Source: Selenomonadaceae bacterium
GTDB taxonomy: Bacteria > Bacillota > Negativicutes > Selenomonadales > Selenomonadaceae
Assembly (NCBI GenBank): GCA_016280345.1
Contig: JAEEGN010000300.1
Span: 1-23,241, forward strand
DNA length: 23,241 nt
Reading direction: 5' to 3'
Made by a program: the position numbers and the translations under genes. The notes under the pieces were generated by a model that had not been told where the DNA came from, made no database searches, and was given only the letters and a program-made list of their open reading frames with translations. This document shows, one piece after another, positions 15,486 through 23,100 of this stretch; within the stretch, counting starts at the first letter, position 1; every line of letters starts with the position of its first letter.

Positions 15486-16099
15486 TTATTTAGTGCGAGT
15501 TACATTGTCGCCGTAAATCGTCTTGAAATCGTCCCGCATGGAAACGGGAATCCAACCGCTTTCCGCGCAGGTCTGGCGGAGCTTTTCGGCCCGCTTCGGG
15601 CTGCCAAACTCCCGCTTCGTGTCGTCACAGAGCAGGGCAAAGGTCAGCGCTGGGTAATTGTTGTTTGTGATGGTGTAGTTGAACATGCTGAAATTGCCGG
15701 AGGAATTGCCGAAGGCCAGCACCGGCTGTTTGCCGATCTCGCGGACGATGTTCGAGGCCTTGTTCATCTTCAAGTCTTTTAGGATGAACTCGCCGCGCAG
15801 AACCTTGTCGTCCTTCGTGCAGAGGTAGTTCACTCCGTTCGTGTCCCCTTGATGCAGCGCGGGATGCCGGGCATCGGTGAAAATCTTGAACTGGTTCGCG
15901 TTGAGGCAGGAAAATGCCTCGACCATCGGCAGGTAGAAGGCTTCGCCCCACTTGAGGTTTTTCATGCCCTCCGGGGATGTCTCCATGAATATTCGCGTAT
16001 AGGCCTCGTTGCCGCCTCCGAAGCGGACGTCCCGCCAGGAGCCCAAGCCCAAATACCGCCGCCAGCAAGGCGGCGACCGCTTTTTTCTTTCCCGATCAC
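15486..16099 (-). pseudogene. Broken, internally deleted HAD-superfamily hydrolase gene (once exported)
   Basis: The longest frame ends with a recognisable C-terminal part of an exported HAD-like hydrolase: WGEAFYLPMVEAF, NKASNIVREIGKQPVLAFGN, SPKRAEKLRQTCAESGW and DDFKTIYGD. A signal-peptide-like stretch (AVAALLAAVFGLGLLAG) lies upstream at about 16035-16082 in another frame. A likely GTG start at 16099, with AGGA upstream, is joined to it only if one base is removed from the A-run near 16080-16086. The nucleophile motif DxDGT and the segment holding the second motif are missing, and the usual GNSSGD is GNSSGN. So there are at least two frameshifts, an N-terminal deletion and a shortened centre. 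It is 18 bases upstream of the decarboxylase-cupin stop-to-start junction. Confidence 0.72.
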
Positions 16100-16148
16100 T
16101 CCAAATCCTGATATGTACCTGCAAGAATTGCGATGCCGAGGAGCGGAA

Positions 16149-17606
16149 TCACCGGCCCGGCTTCTCCCGGAACTCTTTCCCCCATAAGGCCTGGCAAACC
16201 GCGTCCATGATCTTTTCTTCCCAGATATAGTTGCCGCTGAACTGACCGGTTGAGCGCGGGTCCTCGTCGGGTTCTATGCTCAGGCCGTTGAGCGCGTAAA
16301 GAAAACCATCCTTCGTGCCGGGGCGATGGAACATGCCGGAGAGCAAGCCGTAAGCTTCTCCGGTATGACCGGCGAGATCGACGGCGAACTCCCGGCAGAC
16401 ACGGCCGGTGCTGTCGCCGTAAATCCGGTATTCCCCGAGGCCGTAATTCAGCATGGTCCCGTCATAGGTGTCCCCGTTCTTTTTCACGGGGTCGTAAACC
16501 CAACGGGGCCGGAAGAGCTCGGCGTTCGACGCGGGTCGCAGGACCCGCCGGCCGCGGTAGAAACCGTCGTTCATCAGCATTTCCAGAGTGTGGCCCATCT
16601 CGGCAAAGGAAATCCGAAGGCCGCCCTGCGGGTAGAACGGCGTGGCGTTGGTGCCCGGGACATATCCCTTGAGGCTGTATAGCTGTTCGCCGATGAAAAG
16701 CGTATCCTTTTCCGGACGCTGCCCCGCGTAATCGTCGATAACGCTTCGCCAGGGCGCGGTATCACTCCATTGGCCGTCAGCATCCTGCCGCCGGTAAAGC
16801 GTCCCCAGTTCCGCGAAAGCCTCGCGGCTCAGATTGTCCGGTACATAATCGGCCTCGGTGGAAAGCTGTTTCAGTATGTGCCTTTTCTGGTAATGGTCGA
16901 ACCGTTCGCCGGTGACGGCCTCGATGATTGTCCCCAAAATGCCGTAGTTCAGATTGCTGTAATGGAAGAATTCGCCCGGGGGCTCCTCTTTCGGGGCGAA
17001 GTGAACGCCGCCGTCCCACCGGCGCCCCTGCGGGATGAAGAACTCCTGCAGGTTCACATCCGGCGGCGCCGCGTCCAGATACGCGCCGCCGTCCCGCAGC
17101 GAAGACGTATGGCAGGCCAGCATCTCCAGCGTAATCGGCGTATCGGGAAAGGCGGGATTCCGGAGGGTGAAGCCCAGGTATTTGCTGGCGTCGTCGTCGA
17201 GACGTACCTTGCCCTGCTCCACCAACTGCATCAGGGTAAAGGCGGTGAACTGCTTGGAAAGGGACGCAATGCGAAACCGGGTATCGCGGGTCATCGGTTC
17301 GCTCGCGCCGGCGCTGTCGATATGGCGGCTGCCGAGGAAGCGGGAATACACTTCTTGCCCGTCTTTGTAGAGGATGATGCCCACGCCGGGCGCCTGCAAA
17401 GGCCCCGCCTGATGGACCAGTTCGTCCAGGGTTTCGTCGAGATGGACCCTGGCGGTAAAGCCCAGTGCCCGGGTGGCGATCCAGTTCGGCGACAAGCCGT
17501 TTTCGGGCGAAGGCTCCGCTGTCGCGGTCCGGACGGTGCTGCCGGCCACGACGCCTGTTGTCAGAACGGCCGAGAATACCCAGGTCAGGAGTTTTTTGTT
17601 CCTCAT
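16149..17606 (-). CDS. Exported serine hydrolase, beta-lactamase / PBP4* family
   Basis: The 485-residue protein has a signal peptide ending near TATA/EPS (about residue 30). The class C beta-lactamase fold motifs are complete: S115-L-S-K118 (nucleophile and general base, FRIASLSKQFTAF), Y216-S-N218 (HYSNLNYG) and a late His-Thr-Gly (DLAGHTGEAYG) replacing Lys-Thr-Gly. LACHTSSL is a further family block. Members act as D-aminopeptidases, D,D-peptidases or esterases in the envelope; His in the third motif is common in esterase/peptidase relatives rather than true beta-lactamases. It follows the symporter gene by 113 bases. AAAGGGGA lies upstream of ATG 17606. The substrate is unknown. Confidence 0.87.
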   Translation of the reverse strand: MRNKKLLTWVFSAVLTTGVVAGSTVRTATAEPSPENGLSPNWIATRALGFTARVHLDETLDELVHQAGPLQAPGVGIILYKDGQEVYSRFLGSRHIDSAGASEPMTRDTRFRIASLSKQFTAFTLMQLVEQGKVRLDDDASKYLGFTLRNPAFPDTPITLEMLACHTSSLRDGGAYLDAAPPDVNLQEFFIPQGRRWDGGVHFAPKEEPPGEFFHYSNLNYGILGTIIEAVTGERFDHYQKRHILKQLSTEADYVPDNLSREAFAELGTLYRRQDADGQWSDTAPWRSVIDDYAGQRPEKDTLFIGEQLYSLKGYVPGTNATPFYPQGGLRISFAEMGHTLEMLMNDGFYRGRRVLRPASNAELFRPRWVYDPVKKNGDTYDGTMLNYGLGEYRIYGDSTGRVCREFAVDLAGHTGEAYGLLSGMFHRPGTKDGFLYALNGLSIEPDEDPRSTGQFSGNYIWEEKIMDAVCQALWGKEFREKPGR

Positions 17607-17719
17607 CTTTTAATGTCTTCCCCTTTCATTCGCTGTCAATCGTGTTCTGCCTTGTCCGCCTGTGGCCCGCCCCGGGCGAGGGGAAATTGTCGTTCCCCCG
17701 CCTGCCGCATGATTCCATG

Positions 17720-19321
17720 TCAGCCGGCCGCTTCGTCGGCTTTGGCCCTGGCGTTGATGATAAGCGTGCTCGTGATGTTGGACGCCACGTTGCCGACGGT
17801 TTCCACCATGCTCGAAATCGAGTCGAGGCACAGGAACAGCGCCACCGCTCCGCCGGGCACACCGACAGCCGCGAAGACCGTGGAAAGCCCGATGAGAGAC
17901 GCACCCGGTGAGGACGGTAGCGTGAAGGCGACGATGAAGGTCGAGAGCAGCAGCGACAGTAGCGTGTTCATATCCAACGCAATGCCATACGTCCGGAGCA
18001 TCATGGTGGAGACGAGAGCGATGTAAAGTCCTGTGTGGTTCATATTGAGCTGGACGCCCACCGGGAGCGTGAACATGGCGAGCCGCTTGCTCACGCCGAG
18101 TTCATCCACGCAGAAGCCTATGGTTTGCGGCAGGCCGACACTGGAAGCGTTCATGGTAAAGGAAACGGGCATGAAGGGCACGATCTTCTTGAGGAAGGCA
18201 ACAGGCGAAATGTCCCCGAACGCCGCCAGAAAAATCACGCAAACGAAAAGCACGAGAAGCGTTCCGAGAACGTCGCTCACCAAGACAATTCCCAGTGAAA
18301 ACAGTACGTCGAGTCCGGCGGACAGAATGAGACGTACCATGGAAGCAAAGACAATCAAAGGACTGCAGCGCACGATGACCTCGAGTACTTCCATGCACAG
18401 GCGGTTCATGAATTCGATGACCTCCTTCACCAGCGCGGCCCGGTCTCCTGCCCGGTTGATCATCACGCCGAAAAAACAGGCAAGGAACAGCACCTGAAGG
18501 ACGTTTCCTCCCAGGAAGGGCGTGACGAGGCTGCTGGGAATGATGCCGACAATCATGTCCTGCAGGGAAAACTTGGCCGCCGCGCTTTCCGCCGGAATCA
18601 TCGGCAGAAGCTCAGGCATCCCGCTGGAGAAGAAAAGACAGCCGGCGGCAATAGCGGCCACGGTGGTCACCAGAAGTTTGGCAATGGAAAAGCCAACGAG
18701 CCTGCCGCCAAGGCGGCCCACAATCGTCGCGTCCGTGATGCTGGTGATGCCGGACAGCACCGCGAAGAAAATCATTGGCGTCACCATCATGGAAAGGGCG
18801 TTCAAGAACATGAGCTCCAGCGAACCGCAAACGACGTGGTCGATGACATGGATGACCGCTTCATCCAGGCACGCTTTCATCATAAGCCCGCAGCAAATCC
18901 CTGCCACCATTGCCGCGAGAATTCGCCACACCTCTTTCTCGCTCGTCTCATGGACTTTGATGGTAACGATGTTTTCCCCGTTTCGGCGGTTGAAAGCAAG
19001 CTGGGAGCGATACGCCTTCAGGATCATTGTGCGGTAGGTGTCCATGCCGTCTTCGTCGTAGGCGGCGACATCCACGAGGGGATTGCGTTCCTCACCGTCG
19101 AAAGAGAGGCGCAGGCTCAAATCTCCCCATCGGTTCTGGACGGCTATGCGCATTTCCTTGGCGCCCATGCTATGCGCCCGGAAGAACAGCTCCTCTAAAA
19201 GCAGTGACGCTTGGTCAATCGCCCGTTCGGGGATTTTCCTTTTTTCCAGCTCTTCGCGAACGAGGTCCGCGATATCGGGAAAATTCTCCTCGTTGGCAAT
19301 CAAATACTCTTTTGCTTTCAT
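17720..19321 (-). CDS. DAACS-type transporter with N-terminal degenerate RsbW/GHKL-like domain
   Basis: This 533-residue protein is about 125 residues longer than a normal DAACS symporter. Residues 1-125 resemble an RsbW-type GHKL ATPase: the N-box region SLLLEELFFRAHSMGA keeps Glu44 but has Arg48 for the usual Asn; the second box reads SFDGEERNPLVD in place of DxGxxFxP; the glycine box is lost (TYRTMILKAYRSQLAF), yet the closing strand NRRNGENIVTIKV is typical. ATP binding is therefore doubtful. From about residue 130 membrane segments follow: VTPMIFFAVLSGI, a weak HP1 (TMNASSVGLPQT), LNMNHTGLY, TLPSSPGASLIGL and a TM8 in which the GltPh Asp394, Arg397 and Asp405 positions look like Ser, Glu and Asn. 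Substrate and coupling are probably unusual. It lies 76 bases after the STAS gene. Confidence 0.85.
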   Translation of the reverse strand: MKAKEYLIANEENFPDIADLVREELEKRKIPERAIDQASLLLEELFFRAHSMGAKEMRIAVQNRWGDLSLRLSFDGEERNPLVDVAAYDEDGMDTYRTMILKAYRSQLAFNRRNGENIVTIKVHETSEKEVWRILAAMVAGICCGLMMKACLDEAVIHVIDHVVCGSLELMFLNALSMMVTPMIFFAVLSGITSITDATIVGRLGGRLVGFSIAKLLVTTVAAIAAGCLFFSSGMPELLPMIPAESAAAKFSLQDMIVGIIPSSLVTPFLGGNVLQVLFLACFFGVMINRAGDRAALVKEVIEFMNRLCMEVLEVIVRCSPLIVFASMVRLILSAGLDVLFSLGIVLVSDVLGTLLVLFVCVIFLAAFGDISPVAFLKKIVPFMPVSFTMNASSVGLPQTIGFCVDELGVSKRLAMFTLPVGVQLNMNHTGLYIALVSTMMLRTYGIALDMNTLLSLLLSTFIVAFTLPSSPGASLIGLSTVFAAVGVPGGAVALFLCLDSISSMVETVGNVASNITSTLIINARAKADEAAG

Positions 19322-19397
19322 CGTATCCTAACAACACCTCATCCGTCAGATCTGAGGGAGAAACGGGCTCAGGGCAAGCTGCGCCGGTAACGGTTTC

Positions 19398-19700
19398 TCA
19401 ATCCTCGATCTTGATGAACTCGCTGAAGCCTGTAAGATTCAGGACGCTGAGCACGGTGGCGTTCACATGGAGGAGCTTCATGCTGCCGCCGGCATCGTCC
19501 ATCATGTCTTGGGCGATGAGCAGGACACGGAGCCCGGCTGAAGCGATATAGGACAGTTCCGCCAAGTCGAATGTCAGGTCCGTGACGCCGGCGAGCTCCG
19601 AGCGCACCACCTGGTCAAGCTCCTTGGCCTCCTTTACCGCCAGCCGCCCGATCAGATGCAAGGTAAGCGCGTTTCCATTCTTTTCTCTTCTGATTTCCAT
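19398..19700 (-). CDS. STAS-domain protein, anti-sigma factor antagonist-like
   Basis: This 100-residue single STAS domain (SpoIIAA/RsbV-like) contains LTLHLIGRLAVKEAKELD, LTFDLAELSYIASAGLRVLL and a C-terminal LNLTGFSEFIKI. Ser54 in YIASAGLR aligns with the phosphoacceptor region of the family. In classic partner switching an RsbW-type kinase phosphorylates this serine and a PP2C phosphatase reverses it. Here no sigma factor gene is adjacent. The upstream neighbour is a decayed RsbW-like gene, and the downstream neighbour is a transporter with an RsbW-like domain, the likeliest binding partner by context. GGAGG lies ten bases before ATG 19700. Sequence alone does not show whether it is phosphorylated. 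Confidence 0.9.
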   Translation of the reverse strand: MEIRREKNGNALTLHLIGRLAVKEAKELDQVVRSELAGVTDLTFDLAELSYIASAGLRVLLIAQDMMDDAGGSMKLLHVNATVLSVLNLTGFSEFIKIED

Positions 19701-19706
19701 GATATA

Positions 19707-20016
19707 TCAGCCTCCAATGCAAATTCTCTTCTTGATGGTCAAATTGTTTTTCCTTTGTGACGCTCATAGCTGATATCGTCCGACATGCTGCGCGCCAAAA
19801 AGATGCCCAGCCCGCCTATCTGGTGTCGTCGGGGATATAAAGCCACCGCTCGTCGGCCACGCTCCAGCAATCGAAAAAACACATGTCGTCCCGCGCGGAT
19901 CAGTCAGCAAAAGCCGCTGACAACGCGTCCTGTCCGACGCTTCCCGTGCAGAGGCTGACGCCCGGCGTATCGCCTATACTACCATTCTCTATAATATCAA
20001 TTTGTATGTCAATCGG
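19707..20016 (-). pseudogene. Decayed RsbW-like anti-sigma kinase (GHKL ATPase) gene
   Basis: The minus strand still encodes the glycine-box end of an RsbW-type ATPase, HQIGGLGIFLARSMSDDISY followed by ERHKGK, at about 19756-19825. After a one-base shift in an A-run near 19744-19748 it continues NNLTIKKRICIGG and stops at 19707, seven bases before the STAS start. Farther upstream, a strand-like piece, IDIQIDIIENGSI (about 19975-20013), could be its central part but is less certain. Stops interrupt the frame near 19902 and 19814. The N-box and the Asp-x-Gly box are not found. The order kinase-STAS is the normal one for such operons. It is a real remnant at the 3' end; its 5' boundary is uncertain. 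Confidence 0.62.
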
Positions 20017-20019
20017 CAA
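19984..20019 (-). promoter_or_regulatory. Candidate promoter for the STAS-transporter operon
   Basis: On the minus strand TTGACA (20012-20007) is 17 bases from GAGAAT (19989-19984). An overlapping alternative is TTGCCG (20019-20014), 17 bases from TATTAT (19996-19991). Either would drive the genes at 19700 and 19321. It lies in the only AT-rich patch of this region and overlaps the uncertain 5' part of the decayed kinase gene. Confidence 0.42.
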
Positions 20020-20355
20020 GCAAAAAGCGCCCGCATTTGGTCAAGACGCTCCGGGGACAGGAGCAAGGGGAAGCAAATGGTTTGTTAGTCCCGCGTGAAA
20101 AGGTCCATATCCGCGGCGCAGCACATTATCCTGTCGCCGGAAAGGGTGATGCCGATTCGCAGGCGACGCCCCGGCCGCGCTTGGAGACGGCAAATCCCGC
20201 AGGACGGCCGGAACCGCGCCGCCGCCCTCATCATTGCGGTGTACTCGTCGCTGTTCGTTCCACGCTTTTCTCCGGGAGAAACGCCCCGGCCTGTTCAGCG
20301 TCCCGTTAACGCTTCCTGGCCTTTCGGTATCATGGCTGAGGAATCGCTCCGGATA
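20017..20355. other. Spacer downstream of the exporter, no firm gene
   Basis: This GC-rich spacer has no firm gene. The best small frame is on the minus strand at 20085-20234 (49 residues, ending in IMCCAADMDLFTRD), but it has no clear ribosome site and no known family. A short inverted repeat, TTTCTC/GAGAAA at 20267-20281, lacks a T-run in either direction, so no terminator for the exporter gene is evident. Confidence 0.4.
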
Positions 20356-23100
20356 CTACGCGACCTGTCGCCGGACGAGACCGGCGAAGATGCCGTTCTT
20401 CGCCACCAGCTCGTCGAAGGTGCCGCTTTCCGCCACATGGCCGCCGTCCATCACGATGATGCGGTCGGCGTTCCGGATGGTGGAAAGGCGATGGGCCACC
20501 ACGATGCGGGTGGCTTTCAGGCGGTCAAGGCTCTCGGTGACGATGGCCTGGGTACGGTTGTCGAGGGCGCTGGTGGCCTCGTCGAAGATTACGATGGCGG
20601 GATGCGACGCCAAAGCCCGCGCGATCAGGATGCGCTGCTTCTGCCCGCCGGAGATGTTGGAACTGCCCTCGCTGATCATGGTCTGCATCCCCATGGGCAT
20701 CTGACGGATGTCATCGGCAATGCCTGCGGCCTCCGCTGCCTCCCAGGCGTCGTCCTGGGTCAGGGCGGTGATGCCGACGATATTGGTGAAGATGTCTCCG
20801 CTCATGAGCTGCCCGTTCTGGAGTACGACGCCCATCTGGGAGCGCACGGAGACGGGGGACAGGCTGGAGAGGTCCTGCCCGTCGTAATACACGGCGCCGC
20901 TTTTCGGCGTCTCGAAGCCCAGCAGCAGGCGGAGGAGCGTGGTTTTCCCGCAGCCGGAGCGACCCACGATGGCGATATGCTCCCCGGCGGAAATTTGGAA
21001 GCTGACGTCTTCCAACACGTTCTTGCCGCCCTCCACATAGGAAAAAGTCAGATTGCGAATCTCGATGGCGCCGGTCAGGAGTTCCGCGTCCACCCGGTCC
21101 TCGGTGGTTTCCGGCACGGCGTCCAGAATGATCCGGAGGTTTTCCAGCTGGGGCCGGAGCGATAGGATTTCGAGGGCGGCGGGGAACATGGCGATCAGGC
21201 TCGCGTTGAATCCAGCGTAAGCGGCATGGAAGGCCAGAAATTTGGCGTAGTCGATGGCGTCTGTGGCCGGGGCCTTTCCCGCCATGTTGACGTAGTAGAA
21301 GACGACGTAATAGAGAATCAGGGACATCAGCAGGGGCTGTACGGCGCCGCAGATTTCCATATAGTTTACCTGCCAGCGCTTTTTGACGCCCCACTTGCGT
21401 TCTTCGCCAAAGGTTTTGCTCCAGAGATAATAGGCCTGCTCCTCCATGCCCTGTACCCGGAATTTCGTGAGCCCGGCAAAAATCTGCTGGACGATGCCTG
21501 AGGTGGTGTTCCGGGCCGTGACCATGTTCCGCTCCGCCCGCACATGATTCCGCAGGACCCATCCCATGAAGAGCCCGTACATGAGCCACAGGCCGATGGC
21601 CACCGTTGCCAGCTTGAAGCTGTAATAGCACATGAGGATGAGACTCCAGAAAGAGAAAAGAAAGTTGAAGATTTGCGCCGGCAGCTCGCCCTCCAGCGTG
21701 ACCTTCACAACGTTCATAGCCATCAGGCGGTTGGCCAGGTCCCCAGTCTGGATATTGCGGAAAAAACGGGTGGGCAGCGCCAGAAGCCGCCCCCAGATAC
21801 CCGCTTCCACCGCCATGTCGAGATGCGTCGTGAAGCGAAGGGCAGCGACGGATCGCACGACGGCCATGACCGCCGTCGTGAGACCGGCGACGATGGAGAC
21901 CTGGGCGACGGTGGCCAGCCCTTGCCGGTCGAGGATGGGGATGATGTCCCGGAAGACGGTTTCGGTGATGACGGGCGTCACGAGGGGAATCAGGCCCGCG
22001 ACGATGCTGGTCAAAAGAATGGTCTGCCAATCGCTGGCCCAGGTCCGTCGGACCATGTCCCGAATAAGGCCGGAAAGGGTCAGCTTCTCCACGGGAAGCC
22101 CCGCGTAGCAAGCGAAAGCATCCTTGTCGACGTTTTTCGCCACGTCTTCGGTGACGGGAATGCCCTCGGGATGCTCCATGGTGACGAGGGTATAGGATTT
22201 CACGGAGGCGGGGAGCAGTGCTGCCAACGCTCGCTTGCCGTCCGGTTCACCCGTGGGATTGTAATAGCCGAGCATGACGCCGCCGTCTTTTTCCTGCCAG
22301 CCGGGGTTGAGCGTCACCAGGCGCATCTGCATATTACCCTTCTGCACCAGGCGCTTCAGGATGCCGAACTGGTCAATCTTCTGGACAAGCTCCGGAGCGA
22401 TGTCGATTTTTTCCGTGGGAAGCAAGAGTGCCTGAGCGACACGCCGCACGATGAAGACGGCCTCGCCCAGCTTTTTCCGGGTGCCGCTCCCGGTGTATTC
22501 GGTATGGACGATCTCTTTTTCGTCCAGCAGCAGGGAGACAGCTTCCTCCATCAGGCGCTTCGACTGGTGCCTGCGAACGGCCAGGCGTTCCCGGAGGCGA
22601 CTGTCCTCGCTGCGGAACCGCGCCCCCAACAGCATGGCAAAAATGCCCTCGTGCTCGGCGAATTCCTCCATCAGCGCGTCGTGGTTATCCTCCGTACCCG
22701 CCAGGACTTCGCCGTCCTTCCAGAGCAACAGCGTTTCATCGCCCCGGTCGGCGATGAGCCGCAGCCAGGGCACGGAAATCAGGCCGCCGAACCAGCGGCG
22801 CATAAGGGGGAGAAGTTCCGCCGCCTTCACGTTTTCGAAAGGGACTTCCTCGATTTGGGATTCCTCGGTGACATAGAGCAGGGTGTCGATTTTCCTGAAC
22901 CCGTCCATGGCGGGAAAGGCGCCGTCCCCCGCGGCCAGTTCCATCAGATAGACCCGGCGGAAGGAGCTTTTGTCCTGGGTGACGGCATAGACTTCCGCCG
23001 CGCCGGAGACGAGGCGGATGAATGTGTCCTCGTTTTGCAGCCGGATTCTTTGGCCGGGCAGAAGGGTCCGCATGGCTGTTGTCTTGTCACGGTTTTCCAT
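20356..23100 (-). CDS. NHLP-type bacteriocin/RiPP export ABC transporter, permease/ATPase subunit
   Basis: The 914-residue inner-membrane exporter has three parts. Residues 1-350 form a long N-terminal region without a C39 peptidase. Residues about 360-660 are the six-helix ABC exporter membrane domain (IVAGLIPLVTPVITETVF, FFRNIQTGDLANRLMAM). Residues about 675-914 are the ATPase: Walker A GRSGCGKTT (713-721), signature NISGGQKQR, Walker B IVIFDEATSAL and the switch AHRLS. The size and long soluble N-terminus match the second ABC subunit of NHLP (nitrile hydratase leader peptide) systems, which export modified peptides. Its start overlaps the stop of the upstream ABC gene (TGATG), so the two are coupled. 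No precursor peptide or modification enzyme is in the window. Confidence 0.9.
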   Translation of the reverse strand: MENRDKTTAMRTLLPGQRIRLQNEDTFIRLVSGAAEVYAVTQDKSSFRRVYLMELAAGDGAFPAMDGFRKIDTLLYVTEESQIEEVPFENVKAAELLPLMRRWFGGLISVPWLRLIADRGDETLLLWKDGEVLAGTEDNHDALMEEFAEHEGIFAMLLGARFRSEDSRLRERLAVRRHQSKRLMEEAVSLLLDEKEIVHTEYTGSGTRKKLGEAVFIVRRVAQALLLPTEKIDIAPELVQKIDQFGILKRLVQKGNMQMRLVTLNPGWQEKDGGVMLGYYNPTGEPDGKRALAALLPASVKSYTLVTMEHPEGIPVTEDVAKNVDKDAFACYAGLPVEKLTLSGLIRDMVRRTWASDWQTILLTSIVAGLIPLVTPVITETVFRDIIPILDRQGLATVAQVSIVAGLTTAVMAVVRSVAALRFTTHLDMAVEAGIWGRLLALPTRFFRNIQTGDLANRLMAMNVVKVTLEGELPAQIFNFLFSFWSLILMCYYSFKLATVAIGLWLMYGLFMGWVLRNHVRAERNMVTARNTTSGIVQQIFAGLTKFRVQGMEEQAYYLWSKTFGEERKWGVKKRWQVNYMEICGAVQPLLMSLILYYVVFYYVNMAGKAPATDAIDYAKFLAFHAAYAGFNASLIAMFPAALEILSLRPQLENLRIILDAVPETTEDRVDAELLTGAIEIRNLTFSYVEGGKNVLEDVSFQISAGEHIAIVGRSGCGKTTLLRLLLGFETPKSGAVYYDGQDLSSLSPVSVRSQMGVVLQNGQLMSGDIFTNIVGITALTQDDAWEAAEAAGIADDIRQMPMGMQTMISEGSSNISGGQKQRILIARALASHPAIVIFDEATSALDNRTQAIVTESLDRLKATRIVVAHRLSTIRNADRIIVMDGGHVAESGTFDELVAKNGIFAGLVRRQVA

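Noticed and set aside
17607..17660. TTGACA on the minus strand before the serine hydrolase as a promoter
   Set aside because: The only -10 at 17 bases is ACATTA, a poor match that would leave almost no leader before the ATG.
20085..20234. 49-residue minus-strand frame downstream of the exporter
   Set aside because: Ends in a plausible-looking segment (IMCCAADMDLFTRD) but lacks a ribosome site, known family or supporting context, so it is only mentioned within the spacer entry.
20267..20281. Inverted repeat TTTCTC/GAGAAA as terminator of the exporter gene
   Set aside because: Short stem, three-base loop and no T-run on either strand.
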